Shown here piece by piece: positions 8,764 to 20,100 of a stretch of DNA of 64,000 nucleotides. The translations under genes were made by a program, and so were the position numbers. Within the stretch, counting starts at the first letter, position 1; every line of letters starts with the position of its first letter. Under the pieces are notes generated by a model. That model made no database searches and had not been told where the DNA came from. It worked only from the letters and a program-made list of their open reading frames with translations. The stretch covers positions 3,570,001 through 3,634,000 of the forward strand of contig NZ_CP127389.1 of the NCBI RefSeq assembly GCF_030271835.1, read 5' to 3'. This DNA is from Proteus appendicitidis. GTDB taxonomy: Bacteria; Pseudomonadota; Gammaproteobacteria; Enterobacterales; Enterobacteriaceae.

Positions 8764-9010
8764 GATTTTCTTCCTCTAAATAACGTTGTTCCTCTTGTTG
8801 GTGCGTAAGTGTTTCAGAGACTTTTTCTGCTTGCTTGTGCCATTGAATTAATTGTGATTGCAATGTGCGTTGTTGATATTCAAGCTGACTGTTTTGCTCT
8901 GAAAGTCGATTAATTTGGTTGTATTGATAGCGAAGTACTAATAAAGCAACAACAATCATGATCGCTATCCCCCCTTTAATACCTAAACGTAAAAAAGCAC
9001 TCATATTCAT
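8642..9010 (-). CDS. Inner-membrane spanin Rz-like
   Basis: A single N-terminal membrane helix (about residues 8-28 from the chosen start, IAIMIVVALLVLRYQY) is followed by a long Gln/Glu-rich coiled coil, as in phage Rz. I place the start at the ATG at 9010 because GGAG stands 7 bases before it. The longer frame from 9028 is possible but has no better ribosome site. It overlaps the end of the endolysin gene slightly and contains the start of the Rz1-like gene in another frame. The role would be a periplasm-spanning link to Rz1 during release of cell contents. Confidence 0.82.
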   Translation of the reverse strand: MNMSAFLRLGIKGGIAIMIVVALLVLRYQYNQINRLSEQNSQLEYQQRTLQSQLIQWHKQAEKVSETLTHQQEEQRYLEEENHAIRQELRQLLAQAPCANEPVPNAVIQLQQSTLNRRGSAQ

Positions 9011-9396
9011 GGATATGCTCCGCGACATAATTCGTAATGAGGTCCATCACGAAACGACACCCAATCTCCGCCCCAATTAATTGAAATACCTAATTGATAA
9101 GCGGCTTTCTTCATCGCTTTTGATACTGATTCAAACGCTGACCAATCTTGCCAAGGAATAACACCATTCACTAACGGGACAATATCCACGGCATGACCCG
9201 TTAAATGTCGGCTATTGAGGGTTTTGCTTTTACCTTCTTTCATCAACTCTTTTTGTCGAATCAATGAACGCACTCCTTCAATCACCACAAAATCGTATTC
9301 ACTGAATGTCAGAGCCAGATAAACAATACGTACTAAATCTTGATGTACGTCGTTTAAATTATTTTGACTACGTTGACTTAATGTATAGGTATTCAT
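9007..9396 (-). CDS. Endolysin, M15-type L-alanyl-D-glutamate peptidase
   Basis: This 129-residue peptidase resembles the phage T5 endolysin / VanY-like M15 group. The zinc motif is readable: SRHLTGHAVDI supplies His and Asp, and GPHYELC supplies the last His, preceded by the WGGDW element. There is no signal peptide, so it needs a holin to reach the wall. Its ATG overlaps the holin stop as ATGA, implying coupled translation. Within the Tc locus it corresponds to the endolysin described between toxin genes in Yersinia Tc loci. Confidence 0.88.
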   Translation of the reverse strand: MNTYTLSQRSQNNLNDVHQDLVRIVYLALTFSEYDFVVIEGVRSLIRQKELMKEGKSKTLNSRHLTGHAVDIVPLVNGVIPWQDWSAFESVSKAMKKAAYQLGISINWGGDWVSFRDGPHYELCRGAYP

Positions 9397-9752
9397 TTAG
9401 GCTCCTTAAGATTGTTCATGCCAAAAATACGATTCCATAGCCAAATCAATGTCGTGCTCCCCATTGATCCAAAAAGCCCTGCAATCATGTAAGACATATA
9501 GCGACTTGCACCACTTTCAAAACTTAATAATCCGCCTAATAATCCTGTAAACACTGAAATCACGATCTGGCTACCAATGCCACACCAAGACCACTTAATT
9601 TGTTTTTGTCTAATTTCCATTAAATACCTCACGATACCTCCCCAGGCTGAAAATCCACCGATAATCATCCAAGCCAGCGCATCGCTTTCAGATGTGATTG
9701 CTACCAGCATAATAAAATTCCTAAATAAAGCGGATAAAACGGTAGCCCCCAT
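9393..9752 (-). CDS. Phage-type holin
   Basis: This small membrane protein has three hydrophobic segments (about residues 22-40, 58-77 and 84-106) and a short charged C-terminus. It is followed directly by the endolysin, so a holin is the natural reading. Two starts are plausible. The ATG at 9752 (119 aa) has only a weak ribosome site. The ATG at 9710 (105 aa, MLVAITSESDALAW) has AGGA 8 bases upstream. It begins 20 bases after the tcB stop, so lysis and toxin genes are probably on one transcript. Confidence 0.8.
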   Translation of the reverse strand: MGATVLSALFRNFIMLVAITSESDALAWMIIGGFSAWGGIVRYLMEIRQKQIKWSWCGIGSQIVISVFTGLLGGLLSFESGASRYMSYMIAGLFGSMGSTTLIWLWNRIFGMNNLKEPK

Positions 9753-9772
9753 TTATCCGCAAAATAAATCAC

Positions 9773-12700
9773 CTACACTAGGGTGTCATTTTCATCTTCC
9801 TGAGCCACAAACCACGGTGTCACTATCGTATTACGCTGATAGTTCTTTGCGGTATTCACTCGATATAAGCGACCTAATGCATCGTAATAATGGGTATCCG
9901 CAAAACGATTGGGTTGAGATGAACTCTCCGAAATATAACGCCAGTCATTAAGAAAATAAGGCTGATAAACACGCTTTACATTTCCTTTGTTGTCATATTC
10001 TGTTTCACCTGAAATTGCCCAACGTGTTGTGGTACTTTTTTGTTGTGCCTGTTGCGTACGATCAACCACTAATCCACCTTTTTCACTACGCAAAAAGGAC
10101 TCGCCCGCTTCAACTCTGACGGACGTTTGCAATAAGCGACCAAAACCATCGCTAAAAGTGATTTGTTGGCGAATTTGCTGTTGTGAGTCTCTGTCATAAC
10201 GGTCGGTCATGATTTGCAGCGCATGAGGTGGCATTTTTGAGGATGCTGACATCCAACTGTCTGTTACATACACAAACCCCATGGCGATAGGCAGTGCCGA
10301 AGTCAATGCTAAAGCATCTTCTACGGTTGTCGGCATAATGAAGCTTTTATCGCTATAACCACTTTGTTGACCATTTTCGGTACCTGAAAAGCGTGTTGTG
10401 GTAACACGACCAAAGCCATCAAAGGTCACTTGATGAAGATTGTGGTTTTCATCAGTGATTGAATTAGGTGATAAAAAACGCCAATCATAAGTAAGATGGA
10501 AATCTTGTACGCTCAAAGGGGACTCTTTCCCCATTAATACACAAAATTGCTTATCCCATAACAGCTTATAGTCACAAGAGAGTGTCGTTTTTTTGTACAC
10601 CAGTGGCTTATAAAACTGAGCTAATGAGCCATAGGCTTTAACGCCTAATAACGTTTTTACCCACAGTTTTTTGCCTTTTTCTGACGTATCCGCAAATAAA
10701 TAGTCTTTTTGCTGATAACCCGCGTTTTTCATCACTTCATCCAGTTTTAAATCTGGATAAGGTTGTGAAATAGCTTTTGCGGTTTCTTCGTCTAATTCTG
10801 CGGTTTCGCTATACGCTAAACGCACAGGGAAATCGGGTTCTGCTAATGTCGCATTACCACTCGCATCCAGATAAGCAAACTGTTGTTGCCCAGCAAATAC
10901 CGAAGCTGCTTTTTGTGCCAACAAACTGTCAGTTGCTAGTAAGGCTTCTACATTCAAGCCATTCTTAGGCTGCTTTTCTGCTCCATATGTCCAAATATCC
11001 TGACGACTTGCGTTAGTAATACCCAGTTGATAAACCTGTTTTTCAGGGGGATTAATATGATCACATGTTTGACGCGATAAGCTTAAGCGTAAGTTTTGTT
11101 GCTGTTCGTCATAACTGGATGCCCATAACGTTTCAGGCAAGCTTTCATAATGCTGATAAGGATTTTTTGCACCTTTAGCGCGTCTTGGATAATCAATTGC
11201 AACCGCTTTGGTCACAACACCATAGGCGTCTTGCTCTAATGTGATTTGTTGATGACAAGACGGATCAGCGGCAATACGTTCATAATGGTATGTACGATTT
11301 TCCACCACTGAAGGCATCACCACTGGTGAGCGCCCTTGTGTTTCAATTAAACGCACTTGTGGGCGTTGTTCCGTAACGGCATAAGGCACATCGGATACAA
11401 CGGTATTGTCTAAACTATAGACTTCTTTTCTGAGTAACTGACCTTGTAGCCCACGCTCAAACCAATACGTATATTGTTGATGTAGTGAGTCGTCGCAGAT
11501 CTTTTCTCGGCTTCCTGCACCTTGGGTAAAACGTGGTGAGAAGTGAGGAAATGCCGCACTGTCACCTTGCCAAAACTCATTATAAAACTCGGCATCAATC
11601 ACAGATTTACCCGTTAAAAACCACTGACGCGTTAACGCACTCGGTGTTTTATCCGTGGTATTTTCTTCGCTTTTAAAGGATTCTGCATTGGTGGCTTCTA
11701 CACAACCAAAACCACGAAACTCTTTCTCTTTACCATCCCAAACACCATGACGATAATTAAACGTTTGTGTTAACTGGCTTTGGGTTACCTCATCCACTGT
11801 GTCGATTTTCCACAATGTATGTAATGCAAAAGGTAAGTGGCTAACCGCTTTGCCTTTGCTCTGTTGTTGGCGAGTTGATTTCTCATCTAACCAATATTGC
11901 GCTGAACTGCGGTAATGCAGATTTTGAATTAGCCCCATATTGTTATTAATCGATGTTAATAACCATGGTTTTTGATTTTGCAAAGACAGCACCCAATGCT
12001 GTGGCACAGGATATGATTTAGTCAGTAAAATACTGGCAACACCAAGGCCTTGCACATCGGCAACTTGTAGCTGGCAATGGCTATCAAAACGCATATTTTT
12101 AGGTAATGCGATATCATCGCCACGCACAAATTGATTGCCACTTTGGTTAAAATAAACCTCTAAATGGGTCGATTGGGCGTAAATAATATCGGTTGTACCA
12201 CTACCATCTAAATCGGCTAAATAGAGCTGATTAGGATTAAATTTAAGGCGATCCGCAGAGAAACCAGGAATAGTAATAGGTGAACTAAATTTACCCTCAC
12301 CTAAATGCACCCAACAGGTTACACCTTGATAATCCACTTTAATTAGATGTTGTTGACCTGAACCCAACACGTCACTAAATGCCACTAAAGTACGACGATT
12401 AATATTCTTAATCGGCAAAATCACACCATCTGTTTGCATTACCTCTTTACTTTTTTTCCAGCCTTGCGCAGAGCCTGCATAAAGACGAATACTACGAGGA
12501 CCAATTAAAGCTAAATCAGCAAAACCACTACCTGTTAATGAAGTGATTTCAGCTCTCGGGTGAAAATACTCCACAGGGATTGCATCAAGTGGCACAAAAT
12601 TCAACCAATTTTCTGCATTGGTTTCATCTTGAGTGTAATAACCATTCACATCACCTTGGGTAACTAACCATTCCAGTTTTCCATCACCCGTCACGTCGGT

Positions 12701-14104
12701 CAGTATGGCTGAATTTCGCAATGACGGAATAACAGGAAGCTTTTTCGCGTTATCCCATGTTATGGCATTAGGATTTTGCTTATCTTCTTTTCTAATCGGT
12801 GCGCGATACCACCAAGCGCTGCTATCTTGATAAAGTACCCCCGCAAGCCCTTCGCCAAATAGATCGACATATTGATAAGGTTGTTGTGGCGTAAATGACG
12901 CAAGTTCATCAAGTGATTGCCACTGTGCTTGTTGAGTCGCACCGACCCTTTGCCAATCAAATTTTACTGGCGGTAATGTCACTAACGATTGAGTGTCTTT
13001 ATTATCATTAAACGCTGATTGTTGTGCTGAAACTAAAACAGTCCCTGATGCTGACTCATCGTAAGTGAGCGTTAATCTGGCAACTAATTCTGGCGTTTCT
13101 GCTAGTGGTGTTTGTTTTTCTAAACTTTCAATACGGTGATACATCAGCACTTGGCGACATAAACGACGAGTACGAACTTCAAAACCGTAATGGAAAAGTG
13201 AAAAGCAGTCTTTACGCAATGCCCATGTTGAATTGCTCTGCCACTGTGGATAGGTGGCTAATGCACTACTACGCTCACCGTAATCAAATACCAGTGTAAA
13301 TAACGCATTGTTAGGTAATGTGTTATCGGTTTTGACACAAGAAAAAGCACGCTCACCGATAGAATTACCGTAATACACTTTGTCTAAATAGCGTTGTGTA
13401 TTGGCATTGGTATGTGATTGAATTTCTTGTTTATCACAACCTTGTTCATCTTCAGGGCGATAGTGATATTCAATTTGTTCACCGGTTGCTGAAACTGACG
13501 CATTTAGGTTCCATTGAGCGATATGCGCACTGTTTTGACTATCTACAATCTGTGCTGTGGTTTCATAACCAAATAAATGTGCATCCCCATTTGCGCTATA
13601 CATTACCCAAAATTGGGTTGGCGTATTCGCTGGTGATTTGCTGTCATTGAGTGACCAATATTCGAAACGACTAAAGCTTTTTTCAATACGAGCGCGATAA
13701 GCGATCACTTGATATTGATGGGCTAATTTTACGCCTAATAATTCATTGTGATGTGTTGCTTCAACTTCACCTTTTTTATTCATCATCGGCACAATAACTT
13801 CGCCATCAGCACCAATAAACTCATCTAATTGAGTATAAGTTGGCACACCTTTTGAAGTACGACGACGAATCGACATCACACCCACAGACCAACCAAAGCC
13901 AAAAGTGCCATTACCGGCTTGATTTTGATAACTTAGGCCTAAAGAAGGGGCATAACCACGGCCTTGGCTAATGGGCAACGGCAAGCTAAAAGTGGCTGCG
14001 CCATCAGGGCCAACAGCGCCCATATTGCCGGTTAATCCCGTGACTGCGCCGCCCCCTTTGGGTAAATTTGGCGCATCAAAGGTCAATTTCTCTGAATTTT
14101 GCAT
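9773..14104 (-). CDS. Tc toxin component B (TcaC/TcdB-type, SpvB domain)
   Basis: This 1443-residue protein forms the B half of the B-C cocoon and docks on the TcA pentamer through its beta-propeller. The N-terminus has the SpvB-type opening LPKGGGAVTGLTGNMGAVGP and GRGYAPSLGLSYQNQAGNG. FG-GAP/VCBS-like propeller repeats lie at about residues 380-700 (for example VTGDGKLEWLVTQGD, ADLDGSGTTDIIYAQS). The TcdB middle regions follow, and RHS-like strands near the end include TEYDNKGNVKRVYQPYF and HYYDALGRLYRVNT. Length is close to known TcaC/TcdB proteins (about 1480). It starts 55 bases after tcA, behind an AGGAG site. Confidence 0.96.
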   Translation of the reverse strand: MQNSEKLTFDAPNLPKGGGAVTGLTGNMGAVGPDGAATFSLPLPISQGRGYAPSLGLSYQNQAGNGTFGFGWSVGVMSIRRRTSKGVPTYTQLDEFIGADGEVIVPMMNKKGEVEATHHNELLGVKLAHQYQVIAYRARIEKSFSRFEYWSLNDSKSPANTPTQFWVMYSANGDAHLFGYETTAQIVDSQNSAHIAQWNLNASVSATGEQIEYHYRPEDEQGCDKQEIQSHTNANTQRYLDKVYYGNSIGERAFSCVKTDNTLPNNALFTLVFDYGERSSALATYPQWQSNSTWALRKDCFSLFHYGFEVRTRRLCRQVLMYHRIESLEKQTPLAETPELVARLTLTYDESASGTVLVSAQQSAFNDNKDTQSLVTLPPVKFDWQRVGATQQAQWQSLDELASFTPQQPYQYVDLFGEGLAGVLYQDSSAWWYRAPIRKEDKQNPNAITWDNAKKLPVIPSLRNSAILTDVTGDGKLEWLVTQGDVNGYYTQDETNAENWLNFVPLDAIPVEYFHPRAEITSLTGSGFADLALIGPRSIRLYAGSAQGWKKSKEVMQTDGVILPIKNINRRTLVAFSDVLGSGQQHLIKVDYQGVTCWVHLGEGKFSSPITIPGFSADRLKFNPNQLYLADLDGSGTTDIIYAQSTHLEVYFNQSGNQFVRGDDIALPKNMRFDSHCQLQVADVQGLGVASILLTKSYPVPQHWVLSLQNQKPWLLTSINNNMGLIQNLHYRSSAQYWLDEKSTRQQQSKGKAVSHLPFALHTLWKIDTVDEVTQSQLTQTFNYRHGVWDGKEKEFRGFGCVEATNAESFKSEENTTDKTPSALTRQWFLTGKSVIDAEFYNEFWQGDSAAFPHFSPRFTQGAGSREKICDDSLHQQYTYWFERGLQGQLLRKEVYSLDNTVVSDVPYAVTEQRPQVRLIETQGRSPVVMPSVVENRTYHYERIAADPSCHQQITLEQDAYGVVTKAVAIDYPRRAKGAKNPYQHYESLPETLWASSYDEQQQNLRLSLSRQTCDHINPPEKQVYQLGITNASRQDIWTYGAEKQPKNGLNVEALLATDSLLAQKAASVFAGQQQFAYLDASGNATLAEPDFPVRLAYSETAELDEETAKAISQPYPDLKLDEVMKNAGYQQKDYLFADTSEKGKKLWVKTLLGVKAYGSLAQFYKPLVYKKTTLSCDYKLLWDKQFCVLMGKESPLSVQDFHLTYDWRFLSPNSITDENHNLHQVTFDGFGRVTTTRFSGTENGQQSGYSDKSFIMPTTVEDALALTSALPIAMGFVYVTDSWMSASSKMPPHALQIMTDRYDRDSQQQIRQQITFSDGFGRLLQTSVRVEAGESFLRSEKGGLVVDRTQQAQQKSTTTRWAISGETEYDNKGNVKRVYQPYFLNDWRYISESSSQPNRFADTHYYDALGRLYRVNTAKNYQRNTIVTPWFVAQEDENDTLV

Positions 14105-14116
14105 GTAAAGCTCCTG

Positions 14117-14138
14117 ACAGGCTCCCTAAGGAGCCTGT
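14117..14138 (-). promoter_or_regulatory. Intercistronic hairpin between tcA and tcB
   Basis: A perfect 9-bp stem (acaggctcc / ggagcctgt) with a 4-base loop lies just after the tcA stop, immediately before the AGGAG ribosome site of tcB. There is no T-run, so full termination is unlikely. It may be a processing, stability or attenuation element. Confidence 0.6.
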
Positions 14139-14159
14139 AATTAATTAAGATTTGGATAA

Positions 14160-17100
14160 TTAACGAATGGTGTAATTAATGTGGAGAATGATATCGCTCA
14201 GTGTCAGTAACATCTCTTTTTGCTTATCTGTCGCATCAGGGAAGCTTAAAGTCAGTGTACTGGTGTCATTCACTGGTAAACCTTCAAATGGTAGATAACG
14301 ATCATCATTGAAATTCAGTTGGAATTGACCACTGTCATTCATGCCATGAGAAATCGCAATTGCACTACAACCTCGTGGTTTCACCGCACTACCGCCATAA
14401 TTCAGTACAGCTCTAATATTCTGATATGTGCCTGTTAACGCTGGCAATGTCACACTAATTTGTTTAACACGGCGTAATTGACCTAAATCAGCAGGGTAAT
14501 CTTTGTCGATAGCTAAATCAGAGAGCTTAATCGATGCCTGTAATTGACCATTTTTCAGCGTGATACCATTTTCTGCCGTACCTAGCTGAGTTTTCGATTT
14601 ATTAATCACCTCTGCCACTTGCTCAAAGCCAAACTTATTACTGCCTAAACCTTGATACACATCGGCCAACGATACAATCTTGGTGATTTCCAACACTCGT
14701 TTATCTTTTTCAAGGTAGCTATTTTCCATTTGAGTCAGGTTATGCATTAAGCTTTCACCCGCCATTAAACCAGAATAATTACCTTGCCATGCACCAGGTC
14801 GAATAAAGGTTTGTGTTTCACCTAAATCATACTGATAAGCCCACTCTGCCATACGACAACGAGATACCGTTAAATCGTAGAAAGGCTTATAAATCGCCAT
14901 TAATTTACCGCGTAACCAGTTATACAGCGCTTTATTGGTAAATTTATTTTGTAAGAAGGTTAAATGCTCTTGCGTTTGTTGTTGCTGTAATTTCACACTA
15001 TCTAATTGCAGACTCATGGCTTGCTGGCGAACGGCTAATGCAGCAAGTTGAGCATCAAACTGATCTAATTCAGATTGTGCTGAATCACGTAATGAACCCC
15101 ACTCTTCACGACGACGACGATAAGCCTCTGATTGACTTAATCGGTCTGCCGCAATACGAGTTGCAGAGCCAGACAATTGTAGACCAATCGATGTAGCATT
15201 AAAGATAGCGCCTAGACGCGAGCCACCAACAGCCATACCATAAATATTGGGTATAAGATCTGCAGCAGCGGCAGCCATATTTAACCCTTGGCTGGCGGTA
15301 TTGAGCACAGAAGAACTCAAATAGAGATCCATCGCTTGTTGCTCTGCCGTACTAATATTCTGATTATATAATTTGCTATAATAATCAAGGCGTTTTTTAG
15401 TACCTAAACGCAGATCCTGTAATGCTTTTTTGCTATATTCAAATTCTTCCAAAGTTTTCTGCTGATATTTAATATTTTGCAGAATAATTTCGCTACCTTG
15501 TGTGGCAAATAATTCAGCTAATGCTTGAGCATCTTGACGTTCAGTTATGCTAAATAATGAGTTACCAAACTGCATTAATTGATTTACTGCCGATTTTGCA
15601 CTGGTCAAAATAGCAGGGAAACGCTGAACGGGAACCATCACTTTTGGCAATACACCGTTCTCTTGTGATTGATTCACTGCTGTATTTTGCAACATTTTAG
15701 GATCTACTGGCGTTGCATACATTGGCAACGACAATGGTTGCCCATCAATCGATAAATTGTGACGTAAGTTAAATAAACGCGCTTTTAACGTGTTGTGATA
15801 TTGCGCTAACTTCTCATTAATTTGTGGCAAAAACAGCGATGTTAATGAATTTGCTGTCCGCGGTGATGCCGCTTCTTCGCTTTCTTCATTGATAGCGCGT
15901 GTTGGCTGTTCTGTTTTTGATGCCGCATCGGTTAATTTAGGTGCTGACCAAACGTTATTGCCTAATAACTCAGTTTCATCACCCAATAATTTCAGCGCCT
16001 GCATATACCACATTTTAGCTTCATTTAAAGTATCACGCTCCAATAGGCGATAAGCGCTGTCGCCCCGCGCCACAAAAATATCAAGGCACTTCATAAAGGT
16101 AGCCAATTTATAATGCATAGGATCAGTTTGCGCGACTGCATCAGGATCAGTTGAATCCAGTTGTTCCTTGTCCCAAGCTGTATTAGCTAATAATGGCTGT
16201 GAATTCCAAATACGATAAGAATGAGTATCACTATCAATATAACCGTTTGGATTAAATACATAACGCAACCAACGGCTAGCTTCATCGTAATTTTGTCCTT
16301 CTAACATCACATTGGCTAACATCATCGGGGTGTAATAGAACAGTTCCCAAAAGTAGAGAGCATTAGCACCATTAAAATCCATCGGTACATCAGCGCCTTT
16401 TTCCAAAGCAGGTTCTGGCAGTCTCTGAGAGCTTAACGTTAAAATAGCATCAATTCCGTTATTCGCACGTTTGACTAATTGACGTGCAAATAATGTATTT
16501 AAACGCACTAACACAGGTTCATTTTCTACTGTCATTGAAATATATTGAGCATGCTTTTTATTTGTTTTTAGGCTAATAATACTCTCGTTTATATGTTCTA
16601 ATTCACTGACTTTAAAGTAACATTGGCTTTCAGAAATAATTTTTTGGCTCTTATTAACCGCAGTTACATTTGCAGTTAATATAAACTCACCATTGTCATT
16701 AAATTCACTCAGAGGCACATCAAGCTTAAGCTCTTTATTTTTACTATTAAAGCTGTTACTACCTTCAATTAAAGAAGTATTCGCGTTAGACCATTGTTCA
16801 AGAGAGTAGGTCACTTTGTGATCTGGGCTAGAAGATAATGTTATCTTAATATCATTAACTATTTCTTTATCGCTATAGGAAACTTTATTTAACTTATTAA
16901 TAGTTAATGGGTAAGATATTTGTTTCCCATATGCTCCCATAAGCAATTGACTCGTTGCTTCTCCTGAAATATAAAAAATAAATCTTGGTGTTTCTTTATT
17001 TAGAAAACTTTGTAACGAGAAGTTACCCAATTCATTAGAAAGCGTAAAGGCAACATTGTTTTTCGATGTATATTTTAATAAACCATTTGACTGTTTAGTG

Positions 17101-20100
17101 AAGAACGACAGTTCTACATTATAATCTCCTCCATTGTTAATATCTGAACCTTTAATTAGCGTACCTTTAGCATTATCATAAATAAAAAAGTAAACTGTAT
17201 TCTTTTTAATATCGAAACCTAAATAATAGCTATAATCCGTTTTTCCACTAAAAGAAAGAGTTAATAATTTACCAACACTACCTGAAGTATAAACAATATC
17301 TTCTAACATAGAGCCATCTTTTAATAAGCCTTTAAAGATATCTTGAATAGGTCCAGGAGCAAGATGACCATAATCGATATTACAGTTAATAAAAGCAGAA
17401 AGATAACAAGATAATGTTTCATTTTTAGACTCTACATTTACGCCATTAATTAGACTTCCTGATAGAGAAACATTTTGAGAATCAGTTGTTTTTATATCAT
17501 CGATAGGATCATGAGATATTGAGTAAGCTAATTCACCTCTTAATACAAAACTATTATTAATATTCTTAGTAAGTTCTTCACCAGCTATATCAAATTCAGA
17601 CTTCACATTAATATAAATGTTTTTTGCATGTTCCTTATTTGAATCTGAGACATTAGAAAATACCATTTCATTATTAATAGAATAAACTTGATACTCCTTA
17701 TTTTCATCTTTATAACTATCACTGGTGATATAAGTTAAAAAATATAACTTATCAAGTTCTTGGTCGTAGCTTAAATGAAAATTACCTTTTTTATTGTCCA
17801 TAATATTATCAGACAATTGGAAATTAACAGATGTGCTCCAAGTACCATCATAACGGATGTGTGATAAATTCAAACTATAACTTGTCTGCTTAGAAAGTGG
17901 TGTAGATGTACTTTTTTCTTTATTTTCAGACTCTTTATTTTCAATTTCTTTCTGTTCAATCCAAGCAACATATAATCGATTATTAAAAATAACAGGACGA
18001 ATTAAATTATTGTAAGGGTTCGCACCATTCTCAATTTTAGTCCACTCTGTCCAAGCATTGGCTGCCATGACGCCTTTTTTGATTTTACTATGATCCGCAC
18101 TACGCCAATAATAACTGGCTTTTTCTGATGCATTACAACCAATAAAATAAGTGTATCCTTCTTTTAATGTCACACCATCATGATAACCACTAATTACTTC
18201 TAAATTAGCTATTTGCTCAAAAGACGTTAAATATGTTTTAAATGCATCATCAATAGTATCACTATTAATACTATTTTGACTGATCGTCTGTAACAGCGTA
18301 TCCATCATTTTAGTTTGACCAATACGTACTGTAGGATCAACATAGTTTTCAGGATAATATGCTAATAAAGAGATACCACTCCAAGTGCTATAACGCTTAT
18401 TGTATTTATCCCAATCTCTGAAAAATTGACGAGAAGCAACAGGTGTATTAGTGTTTTTTTCATTCAACGATAAAAATTCATTAATATATAACTGTATGCT
18501 TGCAATAGCTTGCTCTATCTTTGTGGTTTTTATTTCAGATGAAACTTTATTGTCAATTAATAAATAATTATAAATATCATCGCTATTTAATAAGTTTAAT
18601 TCACTAAATTGATGAATATAAAACGCACTGAATACAACACTTTCTTTTTCATCCACTTTATCTTTTAGCAAAATAACTTGTTGAGCATTTAACCCGCTTT
18701 GTAAAACTTTACTAATTCTATCCCAATTTAAGTAGTCTTTTTCTTTATTCTCACTTGTAGAAAATTTTAACTGAGTTAATAGACTAAAATTATTTGGTGT
18801 GATATTAAATGTTTTAATCATATCAATATAGCTAGAGATTTCTTTGATATTATCAAATTTAATTTCATCACCCAGTTTTAATAAAGAGATAATTTGCTCA
18901 ATTACCGCATCAGAGACTCCATATGCCTTTGATAAAATTGAAACTGTTCCATAACCTCTAAAAAGGTTAATTAGCTCATCTTTATTATTTATTTTATCTA
19001 AATAGAAACGATGGAATTCAGATATATCTTTTATTGATTCGATATTAGGAAGGACAGATTTATAATTAAGTAAACGTTTTTCTCCCAATATATATATTTC
19101 GTTTTCATTTAATCCTAACTTAGTAAATATAGAAATTATTTGACATAACATTTGTATATAAGTGACAAGGTTATTTTTGTCATCCAATGTTTTATCATCC
19201 TTGTTTACCAAGTTTTTAAAATCATCAATAGATAAGTTTAATGTCCCATTACTATCGAGATATTTCCATACAGCATTGGCAACACTTAAAGAAGGAAAGG
19301 ATAAATGATAACCTAGTATAGGCAAATAGCACGGAATAATTTCCCGGTCAGTTAATTCATTATCATCAGAAAACTTAACATTCATTAGCTCTTCAATAAT
19401 GTTTTTCATTTCATTTGTATAAGATAAATCATATTTCTTCGCTGTCATTAAATATAGCTCTGAAACACTCAGTTTATACTCTTTAATAAACTTGCAATAA
19501 TTATCTATTGTATAAATTAAATTACCTGCATCATCTGATAAAGATTGTTTATTAATAGGTTTATTGAAAGGCTCAGGTAACATATCAAGTAATAAAGAAA
19601 GAGAATAAATATCTAGATCATGTACCGTTGCTAATAAATACACTCGATATAAAAGTGATATATTTTCTATAGAACAAGTAAATTCAGTTGGCTTGCCAAA
19701 AGCTAATTTCCACATAGCGACAATGCCAATATCATCGACATGAAATGCGCGTTTTAAGGTATTAATACGTATAATGTCATTTGGAGATGATGAATTAAAA
19801 TCAAGTGCTTTATTATCTGCAATAAATTTATTTTCACCTAATGGAGGGGAATTAAATAAAACATCAAATAGCGATAAAGAGTTATTCAATGTGTATTGAT
19901 TAATATTAGCACCATTAAGTACTATAGATTGCTCAACATTAATATTGTATTTCTCCATAATATATTGCACATGAAGAATAGAACGGATAATCTCAGAATC
20001 AATATTATTATCATTATTTTTTGTTTTAATTAAAATAATTAGATTATCAAAAGAGATCCCCGTTGCTTTATGCAAGCGAATGATCTTATTTAAGAACAAC

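Noticed and set aside
8455..9752. Lysis cassette as part of a prophage remnant
   Set aside because: No integrase, capsid, tail or repressor gene is near. The cassette is set between tcB and tcC as in known Tc loci.
9577..9951. 124-residue plus-strand ORF across the holin and tcB end
   Set aside because: It crosses two real genes in antisense and resembles nothing. Not considered a toxin immunity gene.
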